64,000 nt of DNA from an uncultured Eubacteriales bacterium (GCA_934477125.1 CAKSOL010000004.1:149181-213180), one strand, 5' to 3'; shown: positions 32,587-42,432, numbered from the stretch's first letter. Notes: generated by a model from the letters alone, not told the origin. Program-made: numbers and translations.

Positions 32587-33943
32587 AAAAATATACCTGC
32601 CGGAAATAGTCGGAAAGGGCTACGGCAAATACTGGCGCGACCGTTCGCGCTACCGCGTTTTAAAGGGCGGCAAGGGTTCTAAAAAGTCGGCAACGACGGC
32701 GCTTAACTTTATCTGGCGGCTGATGAAGCTGAGGGGTAGCAATCTGCTGGTCGTCCGGCAGGTTATGGACACCCACCGCGACAGCACCTATGCTCAGCTT
32801 GTCTGGGCGCAGCAGCGGCTTAAAGTCGCGCATTTATGGCGCAACACCGTCTCTCCGATGGAAATGACCTATCTGCCGACCGGGCAGAAAATCCTGTTTA
32901 GGGGGTTCGACAATGTTCTGAAATTAGCCTCAACGACCGTAAGCACGGGGTATTTAAACTTTGTTTGGATTGAGGAGGCATATGAAATCGCGAGCGAGGC
33001 GGACTTCGACAAGCTCGACCTTTCGGTTCCGAGAGGAGAGGTGCCGCCGCCGCTTTTCAAGCAGACTACCCTCACCTTCAACCCCTGGAGCGAGACGCAT
33101 TGGCTCAAGGCGCGGTTCTTCGACAAGCCGCAGAAGGGCGTTTCGGTTTATTCGACCAATTATCTGATTAACGAATGGCTGGACGACACCGACCGCGCGG
33201 TTTTCGAGAGGATGAAACGCGAGCTGCCGAGGAAATACGCGGTTGCAGGACTGGGAGAATGGGGTGTTTCCGAAGGACTTGTTTTTGAAAACTGGGAGGC
33301 GGCGGAGTTTGACCCGGAAAATTTAGGTCTTACTGTTCTGCCGAACGGAGAAACAAAGGACGAGCGCTGGAAATACCGCCGGTTTTTCGGTCTTGACTAC
33401 GGCTACACAAACGACCCCACCGCCTTTATTGCCTTTGCGGCAAATCCCATTGACAAAAGGCTTTATATATTCGACGAGCATTACGAGACACATATGCTGA
33501 ACTGCGATATTGCCGCCATGATACGCGGCAAGGGGTATGCCAAGGAGCGCATCAGAGCAGACGCGGCGGAACCGAAATCCAACGACGACCTGAGAAGGCT
33601 GGGAATTTCGAGACTGCTGCCGAGCGTTAAGGGACGTGACAGCGTTATGAACGGCATAGCGAAATTGCAGGAATACAGGATAATTGTGCTGCCAAGCTGC
33701 AAAAACACTCTGAACGAATTATCGGGCTATTGTTTCAAAAAGGACGCCGGAACAGGCAGGGCGATAAACGAGCCGGAGGACAAAAACAACCATCTGATGG
33801 ACGCTCTGAGATACGGGTTTTACGATGTCGGGCGGTTTCATCCGGTATCGCCTAAGCAGAGCGCCGAGGCGCGGCGGATGCACAGCCGGAACGGCGGCGG
33901 TCAGCTGACCGCAGAGGAAATAAAATTAGACGTTAGATATTAG
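32579..33943 (+). CDS. terL: Phage terminase large subunit, PBSX family
   Basis: This 454-residue packaging motor has an N-terminal ATPase with a deviant Walker A (GGKGSKKSAT) and Walker B (FVWIEEAYE). The C-terminal RNase H-like nuclease has FGLDYGYTNDPTA and NNHLMDALRYGFYD with the expected acidic residues. It starts with GTG after GAGGAGG. The last residues (KLDVRY) and TAG stop are supplied by heptad element H12, so the natural tail may have been altered. Confidence 0.93.
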   Translation: MTEKIYLPEIVGKGYGKYWRDRSRYRVLKGGKGSKKSATTALNFIWRLMKLRGSNLLVVRQVMDTHRDSTYAQLVWAQQRLKVAHLWRNTVSPMEMTYLPTGQKILFRGFDNVLKLASTTVSTGYLNFVWIEEAYEIASEADFDKLDLSVPRGEVPPPLFKQTTLTFNPWSETHWLKARFFDKPQKGVSVYSTNYLINEWLDDTDRAVFERMKRELPRKYAVAGLGEWGVSEGLVFENWEAAEFDPENLGLTVLPNGETKDERWKYRRFFGLDYGYTNDPTAFIAFAANPIDKRLYIFDEHYETHMLNCDIAAMIRGKGYAKERIRADAAEPKSNDDLRRLGISRLLPSVKGRDSVMNGIAKLQEYRIIVLPSCKNTLNELSGYCFKKDAGTGRAINEPEDKNNHLMDALRYGFYDVGRFHPVSPKQSAEARRMHSRNGGGQLTAEEIKLDVRY

Positions 33944-34019
33944 ACCGCAGACGTTAGACGTGGGGAAATTTTAACGTCTTGCACATCTAATGTCTAAAAT
34001 CTAACATCTAAAGTCTAAA
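33926..34019. repeat. Heptad repeat element H12 (core-deleted)
   Basis: A left arm (TTAGACGTTAGATATTAGAC and more) and a right arm of five heptads are joined by a shortened core containing GGGGAAATTTTAACGTCTTG. The element encodes the terL stop. Confidence 0.85.
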
Positions 34020-34034
34020 CGGGGGGTGACGGGA

Positions 34035-34244
34035 ATGGCGGAAATATTTACGGCTGTCTGCGCAGGGCTGCTGCTGCATATTTTCAGCGCGGCGGCGGGG
34101 TTTATTTTATGCCGCGCGCAGGCGGCAAAACGCCGGTCGGCTAAAAAGTGCGTCCGCGCAGGCGGTCAGACGCCGCTTGAGCTTGAGCGCGTACGGCAGG
34201 CGCAGGAGGAATACCGCAGTATTGCGCAATACGACGTTAGATAG
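34035..34244 (+). CDS. Small phage membrane protein, unknown
   Basis: This 69-residue protein starts at an ATG after GGGGGTG. It has one membrane helix (about residues 5-27), then a basic Arg/Lys stretch and a charged tail. I do not recognise it. The final residues (QYDVR) and TAG stop come from heptad element H13. Its position between terL and the scaffold gene is usual for small head-morphogenesis accessories. Confidence 0.5.
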   Translation: MAEIFTAVCAGLLLHIFSAAAGFILCRAQAAKRRSAKKCVRAGGQTPLELERVRQAQEEYRSIAQYDVR

Positions 34245-34409
34245 TAGACATTAGACATTAGATGTTAGATGTGGGAGAGGAAAGGCTTGTCGCAGCCGGG
34301 AGGTTTTAATAAAGACAACGGTTTTCAGAATTTTTATCCGACCTTTCAATTACACAGGATTTAACGGCTCGCACATCTAATGTCTAAAATCTAACGTCTA
34401 ACATCTAAC
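34232..34409. repeat. Heptad repeat element H13, full-length
   Basis: The left arm holds five heptads and the right arm five. The core differs from H10 but retains GTGGGAGAGGAAAGGCTTGT and GATTTAACGGCTCGCA. It lies between phage head genes. Confidence 0.85.
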
Positions 34410-34430
34410 GTAGCGAAAGGAGAAAAAATA

Positions 34431-35492
34431 ATGAAAGAAAAAGAAACCAAAGCGCCCTCGGAGAACACCGTTTCCGAAGTCGGTGCGCGCGAGGAGAAAA
34501 AAGGAACGGCAGCAACCGCGGAGTCACCAAAATCCGCGGCGGCGGACGCTGCTCCCGAAGTCTCCGGAGCTGCCGGCAATGCCGGCTCCGCCGATAATGC
34601 GGTCAAAGCCGCAAAGGGCAAAAGGGCCGCGGCGAAAACCGACGCGCAAATCGCGGAAGCCGCCGAAAACGGAGTATTCACGGAGGATGAAAACGGGGAG
34701 AACGCAGAGTCTGCGGAAACTCAGGCAGTCGGCGCGGCTGAAATTCCCGGCGCCGAGGGCGGCGTTGATACCGAATTTACCGGTATTTTCGGGGACGGTA
34801 TCGCCGAAAACGAGACGTCCGCAGACGAAAACGGCGGGAATTTTCTGCCGATAGTCTACAACCACGCGCCGCAGACCCTAAGCCGCAGCGAGGCGGTTAA
34901 ATATGCGCAGCTGGGGATGAAGCTTGAAAAAAGCGGACTGGATATCGACCGGCTGAAGCCGATTTTCCACAAGCTCGACTTTCTGGCGGCTCAGCGGGAC
35001 GAAGAACCCGAAGGCTTTATCGAAAGGCTTTATTCCGACGAGGAGAGCAGACAGCGCGAACAGCTGCGCGGAAAGTGCGGCGATGACGAGCAGCTGCTCG
35101 GCGACCTTATGCGGCTCTGGCGGGAGAAAAACCGCGAGAAGTATGAAAAGGTTGCGGCGGACAGAGCCGCCGCTGCCGAGCAAAACAGCCGCCTGCAGCA
35201 GACAAGTCTCGAACAGAGGCTTGCCGGGGAGTATGCCGCGCTCAAGCGCGAAATTCCCGGCGCTCCGGCGTTTTCCGAGCTGCCCGACGAGGTAAAGCGC
35301 GCGGCTGCGGCAGGAGGAGAGCTTACGGGCGCCTATCTGCTTTACAGGTACCGCCGGGACGAAAAGCTCAGAAAGGCGCAGATGAGCGCCGAAAAGGCGA
35401 GCCGGGGGTCGGCAGGAAATCTCAGGACGGCGCAGAGCGCAGTCCAAAGCGCCGAGGACGACGCGTTTATACGCGGAATTTTCGGCAGGTAA
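34431..35492 (+). CDS. Probable phage scaffolding protein
   Basis: This 353-residue protein begins with about 140 low-complexity Ala/Glu/Lys residues and continues with charged helices (KYAQLGMKLEKSGLDIDRLK; REKNREKYEKVAADRAAAAE). It ends in a small basic-acidic tail (DDAFIRGIFGR). High charge, predicted coiled coil and the place directly before the major capsid gene suit an internal scaffold, which guides shell assembly and then leaves. No protease gene is visible nearby. Confidence 0.65.
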   Translation: MKEKETKAPSENTVSEVGAREEKKGTAATAESPKSAAADAAPEVSGAAGNAGSADNAVKAAKGKRAAAKTDAQIAEAAENGVFTEDENGENAESAETQAVGAAEIPGAEGGVDTEFTGIFGDGIAENETSADENGGNFLPIVYNHAPQTLSRSEAVKYAQLGMKLEKSGLDIDRLKPIFHKLDFLAAQRDEEPEGFIERLYSDEESRQREQLRGKCGDDEQLLGDLMRLWREKNREKYEKVAADRAAAAEQNSRLQQTSLEQRLAGEYAALKREIPGAPAFSELPDEVKRAAAAGGELTGAYLLYRYRRDEKLRKAQMSAEKASRGSAGNLRTAQSAVQSAEDDAFIRGIFGR

Positions 35493-35534
35493 AAAAATTT
35501 TGAAAATTCATTTAATTAAAGGAGTAAAAAATTT

Positions 35535-36455
35535 ATGGCTATCAATTCTATTTCAACTGTTACAAAGTATACGGACGCTCTCGACAGGCTGTTTGTTCAG
35601 AAGGCGGCAACCGGCTTTCTGACCGACAACACCTTCGGCGCAAAGTTCATAGGCGCAAAGACGGTTGTTCTGCCGAGCGTTGAGTTCGTCGGTCTTGCGG
35701 ATTATGACCGCGACAGCGGCTTTTCACGCGGAAAAATGACCGTTTCCCAGGCCTCCTACACCCTCTCGAAGGACCGCGCGCGTTCAATTCAGATTGACCG
35801 AATGGACCTCGACGAGGCAGGCATCGCAAACCTTGCCGGTCAGGTTCTCGGAGAGTACATCCGCACGCAGGTTGTCCCCGAATGTGATTCCTACATCCTT
35901 TCAAAGCTCTATTCGATAGCAAATTCCAAGTCGCACGTTACGACCTATGCGGCAGCAAAGGCGGCTTCAAATCTGCTCAAGGTTATAAACGAGGTTCAGG
36001 ACGCCTCCGGCTACGAGGACGAGCTTATCGCCTTTGTTGACAGCGAGCAGTACGGCGCGCTGATGACCGACACCGAGTTCAGCCGCAATCTGATTGTTTC
36101 GGATTTCTCGCAGGGCAATCTCGATTTCAAGGTCAAGACCCTGAACGGAGTAGCCCTCATTCCGGTTACAAAGAGCAGAATGAAGTCGGAATACGAATTC
36201 AACGCCGGAGCAACCGCAACAGCCGGCGGCTTCTCGGCAAAGACCGGCGCGGTTCAGGTTCACGCGATTGTTATGCCGAAAACTGCGGCAAGCGTTGTAA
36301 GAAAGACCGAAAAGCTCAGAATTTTCGAGCCGGATCTCAATCCCGACGCCGACGCTTACAAGTTCGACTACCGCATAGTTTACGACGCGCTTGTCAAGAG
36401 CTCCAACCTCGACAAGATTTACGCAATAGCAGAAACCGCATCGCAGAATACCTGA
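35535..36455 (+). CDS. Phage major capsid protein, HK97-fold type
   Basis: This 306-residue protein starts MAINSISTVTKYTDALDRLF and contains TFGAKFIGAKTVVLPSVEF, RSIQIDRMDLDEAG and the C-terminal FDYRIVYDALVKSSNLDKIY. These fit a coat protein of the HK97 fold without a cleaved delta domain. It follows the scaffold after 42 bases with a clear AAAGGAG site. Heptad element H14 lies right behind it. Confidence 0.8.
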   Translation: MAINSISTVTKYTDALDRLFVQKAATGFLTDNTFGAKFIGAKTVVLPSVEFVGLADYDRDSGFSRGKMTVSQASYTLSKDRARSIQIDRMDLDEAGIANLAGQVLGEYIRTQVVPECDSYILSKLYSIANSKSHVTTYAAAKAASNLLKVINEVQDASGYEDELIAFVDSEQYGALMTDTEFSRNLIVSDFSQGNLDFKVKTLNGVALIPVTKSRMKSEYEFNAGATATAGGFSAKTGAVQVHAIVMPKTAASVVRKTEKLRIFEPDLNPDADAYKFDYRIVYDALVKSSNLDKIYAIAETASQNT

Positions 36456-36458
36456 TTT

Positions 36459-36695
36459 CAGACATTAGACGGCAGACGTTAGATGTGCGGGACGGAAAAT
36501 TTTGTCGTTGACGCGGAGATTTGATAAAGCCGGCTGCCCCTCAGCCGCCCTTCGGCGGCGGCTCCCCTGACAAGGGGAGCCTATGGGGGGAAAATCCGGC
36601 TTACGGCTGCGCAGAATTTAACGTCTTGTATGTCTAACGTCTGAAATCTAAGGTCTAAAGTCTAAAATCTAACATCTAAAATCTAAAGTCTAAAA
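36459..36695. repeat. Heptad repeat element H14 with nested hairpin sequence
   Basis: The left arm (GACATTAGACGGCAGACGTTAG) and the core start are followed by an insertion at about 36530-36590: CAGCCGCCCTTCGGCGGCGGCT and CCCCTGACAAGGGGAGCC, two strong hairpins resembling a repeat common in Oscillospiraceae. Then come the core end and eight right-arm heptads, the longest tract in the window. It separates coat and portal genes. Confidence 0.85.
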
Positions 36696-36707
36696 CGGGG
36701 TTGAAAT

Positions 36708-38459
36708 ATGAATAACAACGAAATAAGGCTTTCGCCGGGGGAAATATTCGGCGAATACCGCGCGGGAGTGAGCTACAAGGCAGGCATCGGAACGCACGGA
36801 ATATACGAACAGACAAAAATGAACGAGCGCTTTTTCGTCGGCGACCAATGGCACGGAGTAAGGGCGGGAAACACCCGTCCGCTGGTTCGCAGAAACATCA
36901 TAAAGCGCATAGGAGAATACAAAATGGCGGTTGTCGCCTCTGCTCCGGTTGCCGTCAGTTTCATGGCGGACGGCATTTCGCAGCCCGCGGACGACAGCGA
37001 GGAAAAGCGGCTTATAGAAAAGGGTCTGCACGACAATCTGCTGCCGCCCGGAAAGCCGCGCGAGGCGGAAATATCGGTTATCTGCGACGCGATGAGCGAT
37101 TATTTCAGGGTTACTGCCGAGCGGCTCAGGTTTGACGCGAAAAAGGAGGAGCTGCTGCGCGCCGCCTTTATTTCGGGCACCGGTATCGCCTATACCTACT
37201 GGGACGCCGACTGTCCGACCGGGCTTTACGCCGACGCCGAGCGCACCGTTCCGATAAAGGGCGACATCGGGTTTGAGATACTGGACGTTGAAAACGTTAA
37301 TTTCGGCGACCCGAACTGCGACGACATTGAGCGTCAGCCCTTTATAATCATATCCCAGCGCAGGCAGGTTTCCGAGGTTCGCCGCGAGGCGGAGCGAAAC
37401 GGACTGCCGACGGCGGAAATCCTGCCGGGCAGCGAAACGGGCTTCGGATTCACTTCGGGCGACCGGGGAGCAGAGCCGGAGGACAGCGCGAGGGTTACGG
37501 TTCTGACAAAGCTTTACAGGCAGTACCTTGAGGACGGCGGCAGCGAAATATGGGCGGTAAGAGTTACCGAAAAGGCGGTTATAAGGCAGCCCTGGAGTCT
37601 CGGAATTTCGCGCTATCCGATAGCGAAATTCTGCTGGGAAAGGCGGCGTTCGAGCGCCTACGGCGACAGCGAGGTGACCTACCTTATCCCCAACCAGATA
37701 GCGATTAACCGCGCTTTAAGCTCCGCGGTTCACGGGGTTATGAGCCAGGGAATGCCGATTATGACCGTAAACGGAGACGTTATTCCGGAGGAGATAAGCA
37801 ACGACCCCGGACAGATAATCCGCGCCTACGGCACAGCCGAGGATATAAGCTCGGCGATAAAATTCGTTACTCCGCCGGCTTTTTCCGAGCAATACGAGAA
37901 CCTCGTAAACGACATTGCGAGCAACACCCTCTCGGACAGCGGAGCCAACGACGCAGCGCTCGGAAACGTAAGAATGGACAACGCCTCGGCCATTATTCAG
38001 CTGAGAGAGGCGGCGACCGCGCCGATGCAGGTTTATCTCAACCGCTTTTACAGCTTTATCGAGGATATCGCGAGAATCTGGGGAGAAATGTGGCTCTGCT
38101 GCTACGGCGACCGAATGATCAAAAGCGAAAGAAACGGCAGAGCAACCTACATTCCGTTTTATGCCGAGAGATACAAAAATCTTTCGCTTACGGCGAGGAT
38201 AGACGTCGGAGCGGCGACCCTTTGGGGAGACGCGGCGGTTATCGGAGCGCTGGACGGACTGCTCAAGTCTAACATAATAACACCTCTGCAATACCTTGAG
38301 AGAATGCCGAAGGGACTTATCCCGGATATAAACGGTCTTATAAGCGAGCTTAAAGAGCAGGAGCAGGCGCAGAATATGACGGAAAATGACGAAGAATGCG
38401 ATATTTTGTCGAAAAATGTCGAAAAAAGAGAAAAGGAGGAAACGGAAAATGACGGGTAA
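36708..38459 (+). CDS. Phage portal protein
   Basis: This 583-residue protein forms the DNA entry ring at one capsid vertex. Portal-like features are the early NERFFVGDQWHGVRAGNTRP, the internal LDVENVNFGDPNCDDIERQP segment and the C-terminal YLNRFYSFIEDIARIWGEMW helix. The length suits podovirus portals. It comes after the coat gene, where most tailed phages place the portal before scaffold and coat. Its tail is Glu/Lys-rich and overlaps the next gene. Confidence 0.82.
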   Translation: MNNNEIRLSPGEIFGEYRAGVSYKAGIGTHGIYEQTKMNERFFVGDQWHGVRAGNTRPLVRRNIIKRIGEYKMAVVASAPVAVSFMADGISQPADDSEEKRLIEKGLHDNLLPPGKPREAEISVICDAMSDYFRVTAERLRFDAKKEELLRAAFISGTGIAYTYWDADCPTGLYADAERTVPIKGDIGFEILDVENVNFGDPNCDDIERQPFIIISQRRQVSEVRREAERNGLPTAEILPGSETGFGFTSGDRGAEPEDSARVTVLTKLYRQYLEDGGSEIWAVRVTEKAVIRQPWSLGISRYPIAKFCWERRRSSAYGDSEVTYLIPNQIAINRALSSAVHGVMSQGMPIMTVNGDVIPEEISNDPGQIIRAYGTAEDISSAIKFVTPPAFSEQYENLVNDIASNTLSDSGANDAALGNVRMDNASAIIQLREAATAPMQVYLNRFYSFIEDIARIWGEMWLCCYGDRMIKSERNGRATYIPFYAERYKNLSLTARIDVGAATLWGDAAVIGALDGLLKSNIITPLQYLERMPKGLIPDINGLISELKEQEQAQNMTENDEECDILSKNVEKREKEETENDG

Positions 38460-38802
38460 CGAGGCTTATTCGGCGGCGATTAGCCGTCTCGGATACGGCG
38501 ACGCGCCGGAGCTTAAAGCGAGAGCGCTGGCGGTTGTAAATCAGGTATACGCCGATTTGCATTACTGCGTATCGCCCGGAAAGCCGTTTCTTCCGCTTAA
38601 AAATCTGAACGGCGAAATCGAACTGCCCGAAAGGGCGGCGGACGAGCTTATGCCGGCAGGAACGGCGGCGTTTTTGGCTCAGAGCGTTTCGGACGGCGAC
38701 AGCCAGCAGCTTTGGATAAGTATTTACAACCGCAAGCGTGCGGCGCTTACAAGGCTTGACCGCCGGACCGACGTTTTCCCCGCCGTTACAAGCGATATTT
38801 AG
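38449..38802 (+). CDS. Probable head-tail connector protein
   Basis: This 117-residue protein starts at the ATG at 38449 after AGGAGG, overlapping the portal gene by 11 bases. It is helical (AAISRLGYGDAPELKARALA; TAAFLAQSVSDGDSQQLW). Size, fold pattern and place directly after the portal suit a gp4- or gp6-like adaptor ring. The assignment rests on context. Confidence 0.55.
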   Translation: MTGNEAYSAAISRLGYGDAPELKARALAVVNQVYADLHYCVSPGKPFLPLKNLNGEIELPERAADELMPAGTAAFLAQSVSDGDSQQLWISIYNRKRAALTRLDRRTDVFPAVTSDI

Positions 38803-38815
38803 GAGGGAACGCGAA

Positions 38816-41059
38816 ATGAAATATCCCGCAGCGGGAAAAAACACCGCCCGGACGGCGGTTATCGAAAGGCTCGACGGCGGAATAAATCTCAGGGACGGTC
38901 AGACGCTCTGCGAGGACGGTCAGCTGACGCGCTCGGTTAATATGTGGTATACCTCAGGCGCGCTCAAAACCCGGCCGGCTTTCTGCGAGAGAGCCTCCGA
39001 TATAAAGAAAATCGGCTCGCTTTCGGGCAGGCTTTCGGGCGGAACAGCCTCGGGAGCGACCGATATTTATTACAGCCGGAACGGCTCGGATTACCGCCTG
39101 TTCTGGTATTCCTTTCCGACGGAGAGTGACGGAACGCAGTTCGGTTTCAGATTCGTTTCAGAAAGCTCCGTTTTCGAGCTGCCGGACATAACCGTTGCCG
39201 AAAAATCGGCGCGCTGCCTTTGTTTTCAGTACGGCGGAAAAATCCACGCGCTTTTGGGGGCAGGCGGCATATGGCGCTGCTCTCCCGATGGCGGCGAATG
39301 GCAGAAACTCGGCGAGGACGACCTTTACGCGCCGCTGATTATGACCCATTGTCTGCCCGGCGACAGCGTTATAAAGGGCAATCTTGCGCGGACGGGCGGC
39401 GAGGCGGTTGAGGATTTCAACCTGCTTTGTCCGAGGTATCGGATTATTTATTCAACGGTTGATAAGGAGCAGCTGAAAAGCAGCGACAGCGGCGCTTACC
39501 ACTTTATGATATACTATCTCGCCGAATCGGTTCGCGGCAGGACGGATTTCGCCGGGAAAACCGTTACGGCGCGGCTCACCACCTCGCTCGGCTCGGTTTA
39601 CACCCACACGGTAACGCTCGACGGCGGCTCGCTTCCGGTTTACGAGGAGCAGGCGCCCGGAGACAACCTTTATATGAGGGTTTTCGGCGATATCGTTACC
39701 TTTCACACCCGAACGGACGGCACCGAGGAGCTTGCAAAGGTTACTCTTTCGGACTACGCGGCGGACAACCTGGAGATAACCGCTCCCTGCTCAGCCGACC
39801 AAAAAAAGGTTCTTTATATGACCCGCGCGGCGCGGTTCGGGGAGACCGTTTCGGGGCTTTCGGGCGGAACGCGGCTGTTTTTGGGCGGAAGCACGCTTTC
39901 GGGCGAGCAGTCGCTCGTTTTATGGAGCGAGAGCGACAATCCGCTTTATTTTCCGAGCGGCTGCCGGGCGTATGTCGGAAATGCGGACACGCCGGTTACG
40001 GCTTTCGGAAAGCAGAACGACGGCCTGATAGTTTTCAAGAGCAACGAAATTTTCTATACGCGCAGCGCAAAGCTGAAAACGCAGACTCTCGCGGTCGGGG
40101 GAAACGTACTTGGAGTGCCGCTAAAATCGGTTTATTTTCCGATGATTCAGCTCAATTCCGCAACGGGCTGCGACTGCCCCGAAAGCATACAGCTATGCAG
40201 AAACAGGCTGATATGGGCGGTAAGCTCAGGGCATATCTACACCCTTTTGACCCACAGCCGCTACAACGAAAAGAACATTTTTGAGGTTTCGGGAATGATA
40301 GGCGCGGCGCTTAGAGGGCAGCCGGAGCTTAAAAGCGGAAACGTTTTTTCAGCCGACTGGCAGGGACGGTATATGCTTTTCTGCGGAGGAAAGGTCTTTA
40401 TTATGGACTACAACAGCTACGGCTTTATTTACGCCTCCTCTGCAAGCAAGGCTTCCGACGCGAACCTGCGTATTCCCTGGTTTTACTGGGAGCTGAATGT
40501 TGACAAATACACACCGCTGCTTTTTTCGCCGGTCGTTTCGGTTTTTACGGCGGACGGCGCTCTTAAAATAAATTATATTTACGAGCAGTTCAATTTAAAT
40601 CCCGACGGAACGCGGAAATCAAGCTCCTATTATCTCAAAACCGTAAGTCCGGACGAGGAAAGAACGGCGGACACCGAAATCTTCCCCGGCGAGACGGGGG
40701 ACTGGAGCGAGGAAACGAGTATTCCGATACTCTCGGCGTTTAAAACCAAGCTGTTCAGCTTCGGCTCTCCGAGCGGCTTAAAGAGGGTATCAGCCGTTAA
40801 AATAATGCTCGGCTCGGACGGACGGGAAATAACGGTTTCTTATTTTGCCGATATGCCGGAGGCAAGGGGAAACTGCATAGTTATCCCCTCTGAGAGCTGC
40901 GAATCGGGGGACATGTGCGCGGAAACGGGCGGAGAATGCGTTACCCTGCTGCCGCCGCCGGGCTTCTGCCGCAGCTTCGGGCTGGAGCTTTGCTCGATAG
41001 GCAATATGGAAATAAGAAGCATAACCTTTAGCTATAAAATTACGGGAGGAGCAGGATAA
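38816..41059 (+). CDS. Large phage tail hub / DNA-stabilisation-type protein
   Basis: This 747-residue protein starts at the ATG at 38816 after AGGAGGG. The N-terminal ERLDGGINLRDGQTLCEDGQ segment is typical of short-tail nozzle or DNA-stabilisation proteins of podoviruses, and the body is rich in beta strands with repeated aromatic-Gly patterns (GGTRLFLGGSTLSGEQSLVL). No tail tube, tape measure or baseplate spike gene accompanies it, which supports a short-tailed particle. The family is inferred, not recognised with certainty. Confidence 0.6.
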   Translation: MKYPAAGKNTARTAVIERLDGGINLRDGQTLCEDGQLTRSVNMWYTSGALKTRPAFCERASDIKKIGSLSGRLSGGTASGATDIYYSRNGSDYRLFWYSFPTESDGTQFGFRFVSESSVFELPDITVAEKSARCLCFQYGGKIHALLGAGGIWRCSPDGGEWQKLGEDDLYAPLIMTHCLPGDSVIKGNLARTGGEAVEDFNLLCPRYRIIYSTVDKEQLKSSDSGAYHFMIYYLAESVRGRTDFAGKTVTARLTTSLGSVYTHTVTLDGGSLPVYEEQAPGDNLYMRVFGDIVTFHTRTDGTEELAKVTLSDYAADNLEITAPCSADQKKVLYMTRAARFGETVSGLSGGTRLFLGGSTLSGEQSLVLWSESDNPLYFPSGCRAYVGNADTPVTAFGKQNDGLIVFKSNEIFYTRSAKLKTQTLAVGGNVLGVPLKSVYFPMIQLNSATGCDCPESIQLCRNRLIWAVSSGHIYTLLTHSRYNEKNIFEVSGMIGAALRGQPELKSGNVFSADWQGRYMLFCGGKVFIMDYNSYGFIYASSASKASDANLRIPWFYWELNVDKYTPLLFSPVVSVFTADGALKINYIYEQFNLNPDGTRKSSSYYLKTVSPDEERTADTEIFPGETGDWSEETSIPILSAFKTKLFSFGSPSGLKRVSAVKIMLGSDGREITVSYFADMPEARGNCIVIPSESCESGDMCAETGGECVTLLPPPGFCRSFGLELCSIGNMEIRSITFSYKITGGAG

Positions 41060-41220
41060 TGACGGATTACGAAAAATATCTCGGCGGACTGCGGAAGAAA
41101 TACGGTGCGGAATGCGGCTGCAGGGAGCAGCGCGGAAAAATTCCGGAAGAAAGCTGCAACGAGGAAGAAATAGAGCGGCTGATAAACCGAATGGCGATTG
41201 CGGGAGTTTCGGAGGGATAA
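41059..41220 (+). CDS. Small charged phage protein, unknown
   Basis: A 53-residue frame begins at an ATG overlapping the previous stop (TAATG) after a GGAGGAGCAGG site. It is Glu/Arg-rich with three cysteines (ECGCREQRGK, ESCNEEEIERLI). The next gene begins one base after its stop. The tight packing supports it as real; function is unknown. Confidence 0.6.
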   Translation: MTDYEKYLGGLRKKYGAECGCREQRGKIPEESCNEEEIERLINRMAIAGVSEG

Positions 41221-41221
41221 G

Positions 41222-42418
41222 ATGATAAGAATAATAAATTACACCGTTACCAAAGAGAGCATAGACCCTGCGGCAAGGCAGCCGGCAGGAATTCAGGGCG
41301 AGCATAACGCGGTTCAGCTCAAATTCAAGCTTGACGAAAAGCTTTACTCTGCCGTCTGCGCTCAGAAAAAGGAGGGCGACTCCCTGCGCTTTCGGTTTGA
41401 TGCATTCGGCGGCGCGGGCGGCGCCGTGCGCACAGGCTCCGAGGAGCTTACGGGGGACACGGTTGTTTACAATATTCCCTCGGCGCTGTCGGGCGAGGGC
41501 GGAAACGCGAATGTGTTCCTTATTATAACCCTTTTGCGGGGAGGAAACACCGAAATCGAGCTTATGAGCTACCCGGCAAGGCTCTATTTTACCCCGAGCG
41601 AGGACGGCACGGAGGAAACCGACCGCGAGAGTATGACTGCGCTGGAGCAGAAAGCGTCGGCGTCTGCCGAGGCTGCGGCGGAGTCGGCTGCAAGCGCGGC
41701 AGAGGCGAAGGCGGCAGCCGAGGAGGCAAAGGCCCAAACGGCAGCGGCGAGAGCGGCGATAGAATCGGGAAGCGAATTTCTGTTTGACGGCGGCGGCGCG
41801 GACGAAAGCCTGATTGTTGAATGCGTTACCGACCCGTCGCTTTCCGAAACGAGCGGAAATCCGGTTGCGAACAAGGCGATTTCGGCGCGGTTCAAGCAGG
41901 TTGATACGGCTGTTGCCGCAAAGGCGGACAGCTCGGAGGTATCGTCGGCGATTTCCGCCGCGATAGAGGCGACAAAGGAAGGAATAATTTCCTCGGCTAA
42001 AACGGCGGCTCTCGACGCGGCGCATCCGGTCGGCAGCATATATCTTTCGGTATCGGAGACCTCCCCCGCCGCAGCCTTCGGCGGAGTTTGGGAGCGCATA
42101 GCCAAGGGCAGGACCCTCATAGGCGCGATGCTTTCCTCCGACGCGGATTACGACGGGGATTTCGCTCCCCTTTCGACCGGCGGAGAGAAAAACCATACTC
42201 TGACGGCTGATGAAATGCCGGCTCACAGCCACGGCTTTACAGGCGTTAACGAAAGCTCGGCAATGACGGATTCCGCCGGCAATTATCCTATAAGAATGTA
42301 CCCCGACAAAGCTGCCAACTGGAACAACGGCTCCGGTATAGCGGAAACCGGCGGCGGTCAGGCGCATAACAATATGCCGCCCTATCTTGCGGTATACATC
42401 TGGAAAAGAGTAAGCTGA
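41222..42418 (+). CDS. Phage tail fibre / baseplate protein with collar-type C-terminus
   Basis: This 398-residue protein has a beta-rich N-terminal domain (MIRIINYTVTKESIDPAARQ) resembling BppU-like upper baseplate proteins. An Ala/Glu-rich coiled coil follows (about residues 140-185). The C-terminal domain has HPVGSIYLSV, FGGVWERIAKGRTLIGAM, GGEKNHTLTADEMPAHSHG and AHNNMPPYLAVYIWKRVS. The last pattern is shared by many phage receptor-binding or collar proteins with metal-binding histidines. It probably contacts the host surface. Confidence 0.8.
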   Translation: MIRIINYTVTKESIDPAARQPAGIQGEHNAVQLKFKLDEKLYSAVCAQKKEGDSLRFRFDAFGGAGGAVRTGSEELTGDTVVYNIPSALSGEGGNANVFLIITLLRGGNTEIELMSYPARLYFTPSEDGTEETDRESMTALEQKASASAEAAAESAASAAEAKAAAEEAKAQTAAARAAIESGSEFLFDGGGADESLIVECVTDPSLSETSGNPVANKAISARFKQVDTAVAAKADSSEVSSAISAAIEATKEGIISSAKTAALDAAHPVGSIYLSVSETSPAAAFGGVWERIAKGRTLIGAMLSSDADYDGDFAPLSTGGEKNHTLTADEMPAHSHGFTGVNESSAMTDSAGNYPIRMYPDKAANWNNGSGIAETGGGQAHNNMPPYLAVYIWKRVS

Positions 42419-42432
42419 AAGGAGAATTCAGA

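Noticed and set aside
40790..42367. 525-codon minus-strand frame opposite the phage tail genes
   Set aside because: It is Arg/Ser-rich, has no motif, and lies antisense to recognisable fibre and tail proteins.
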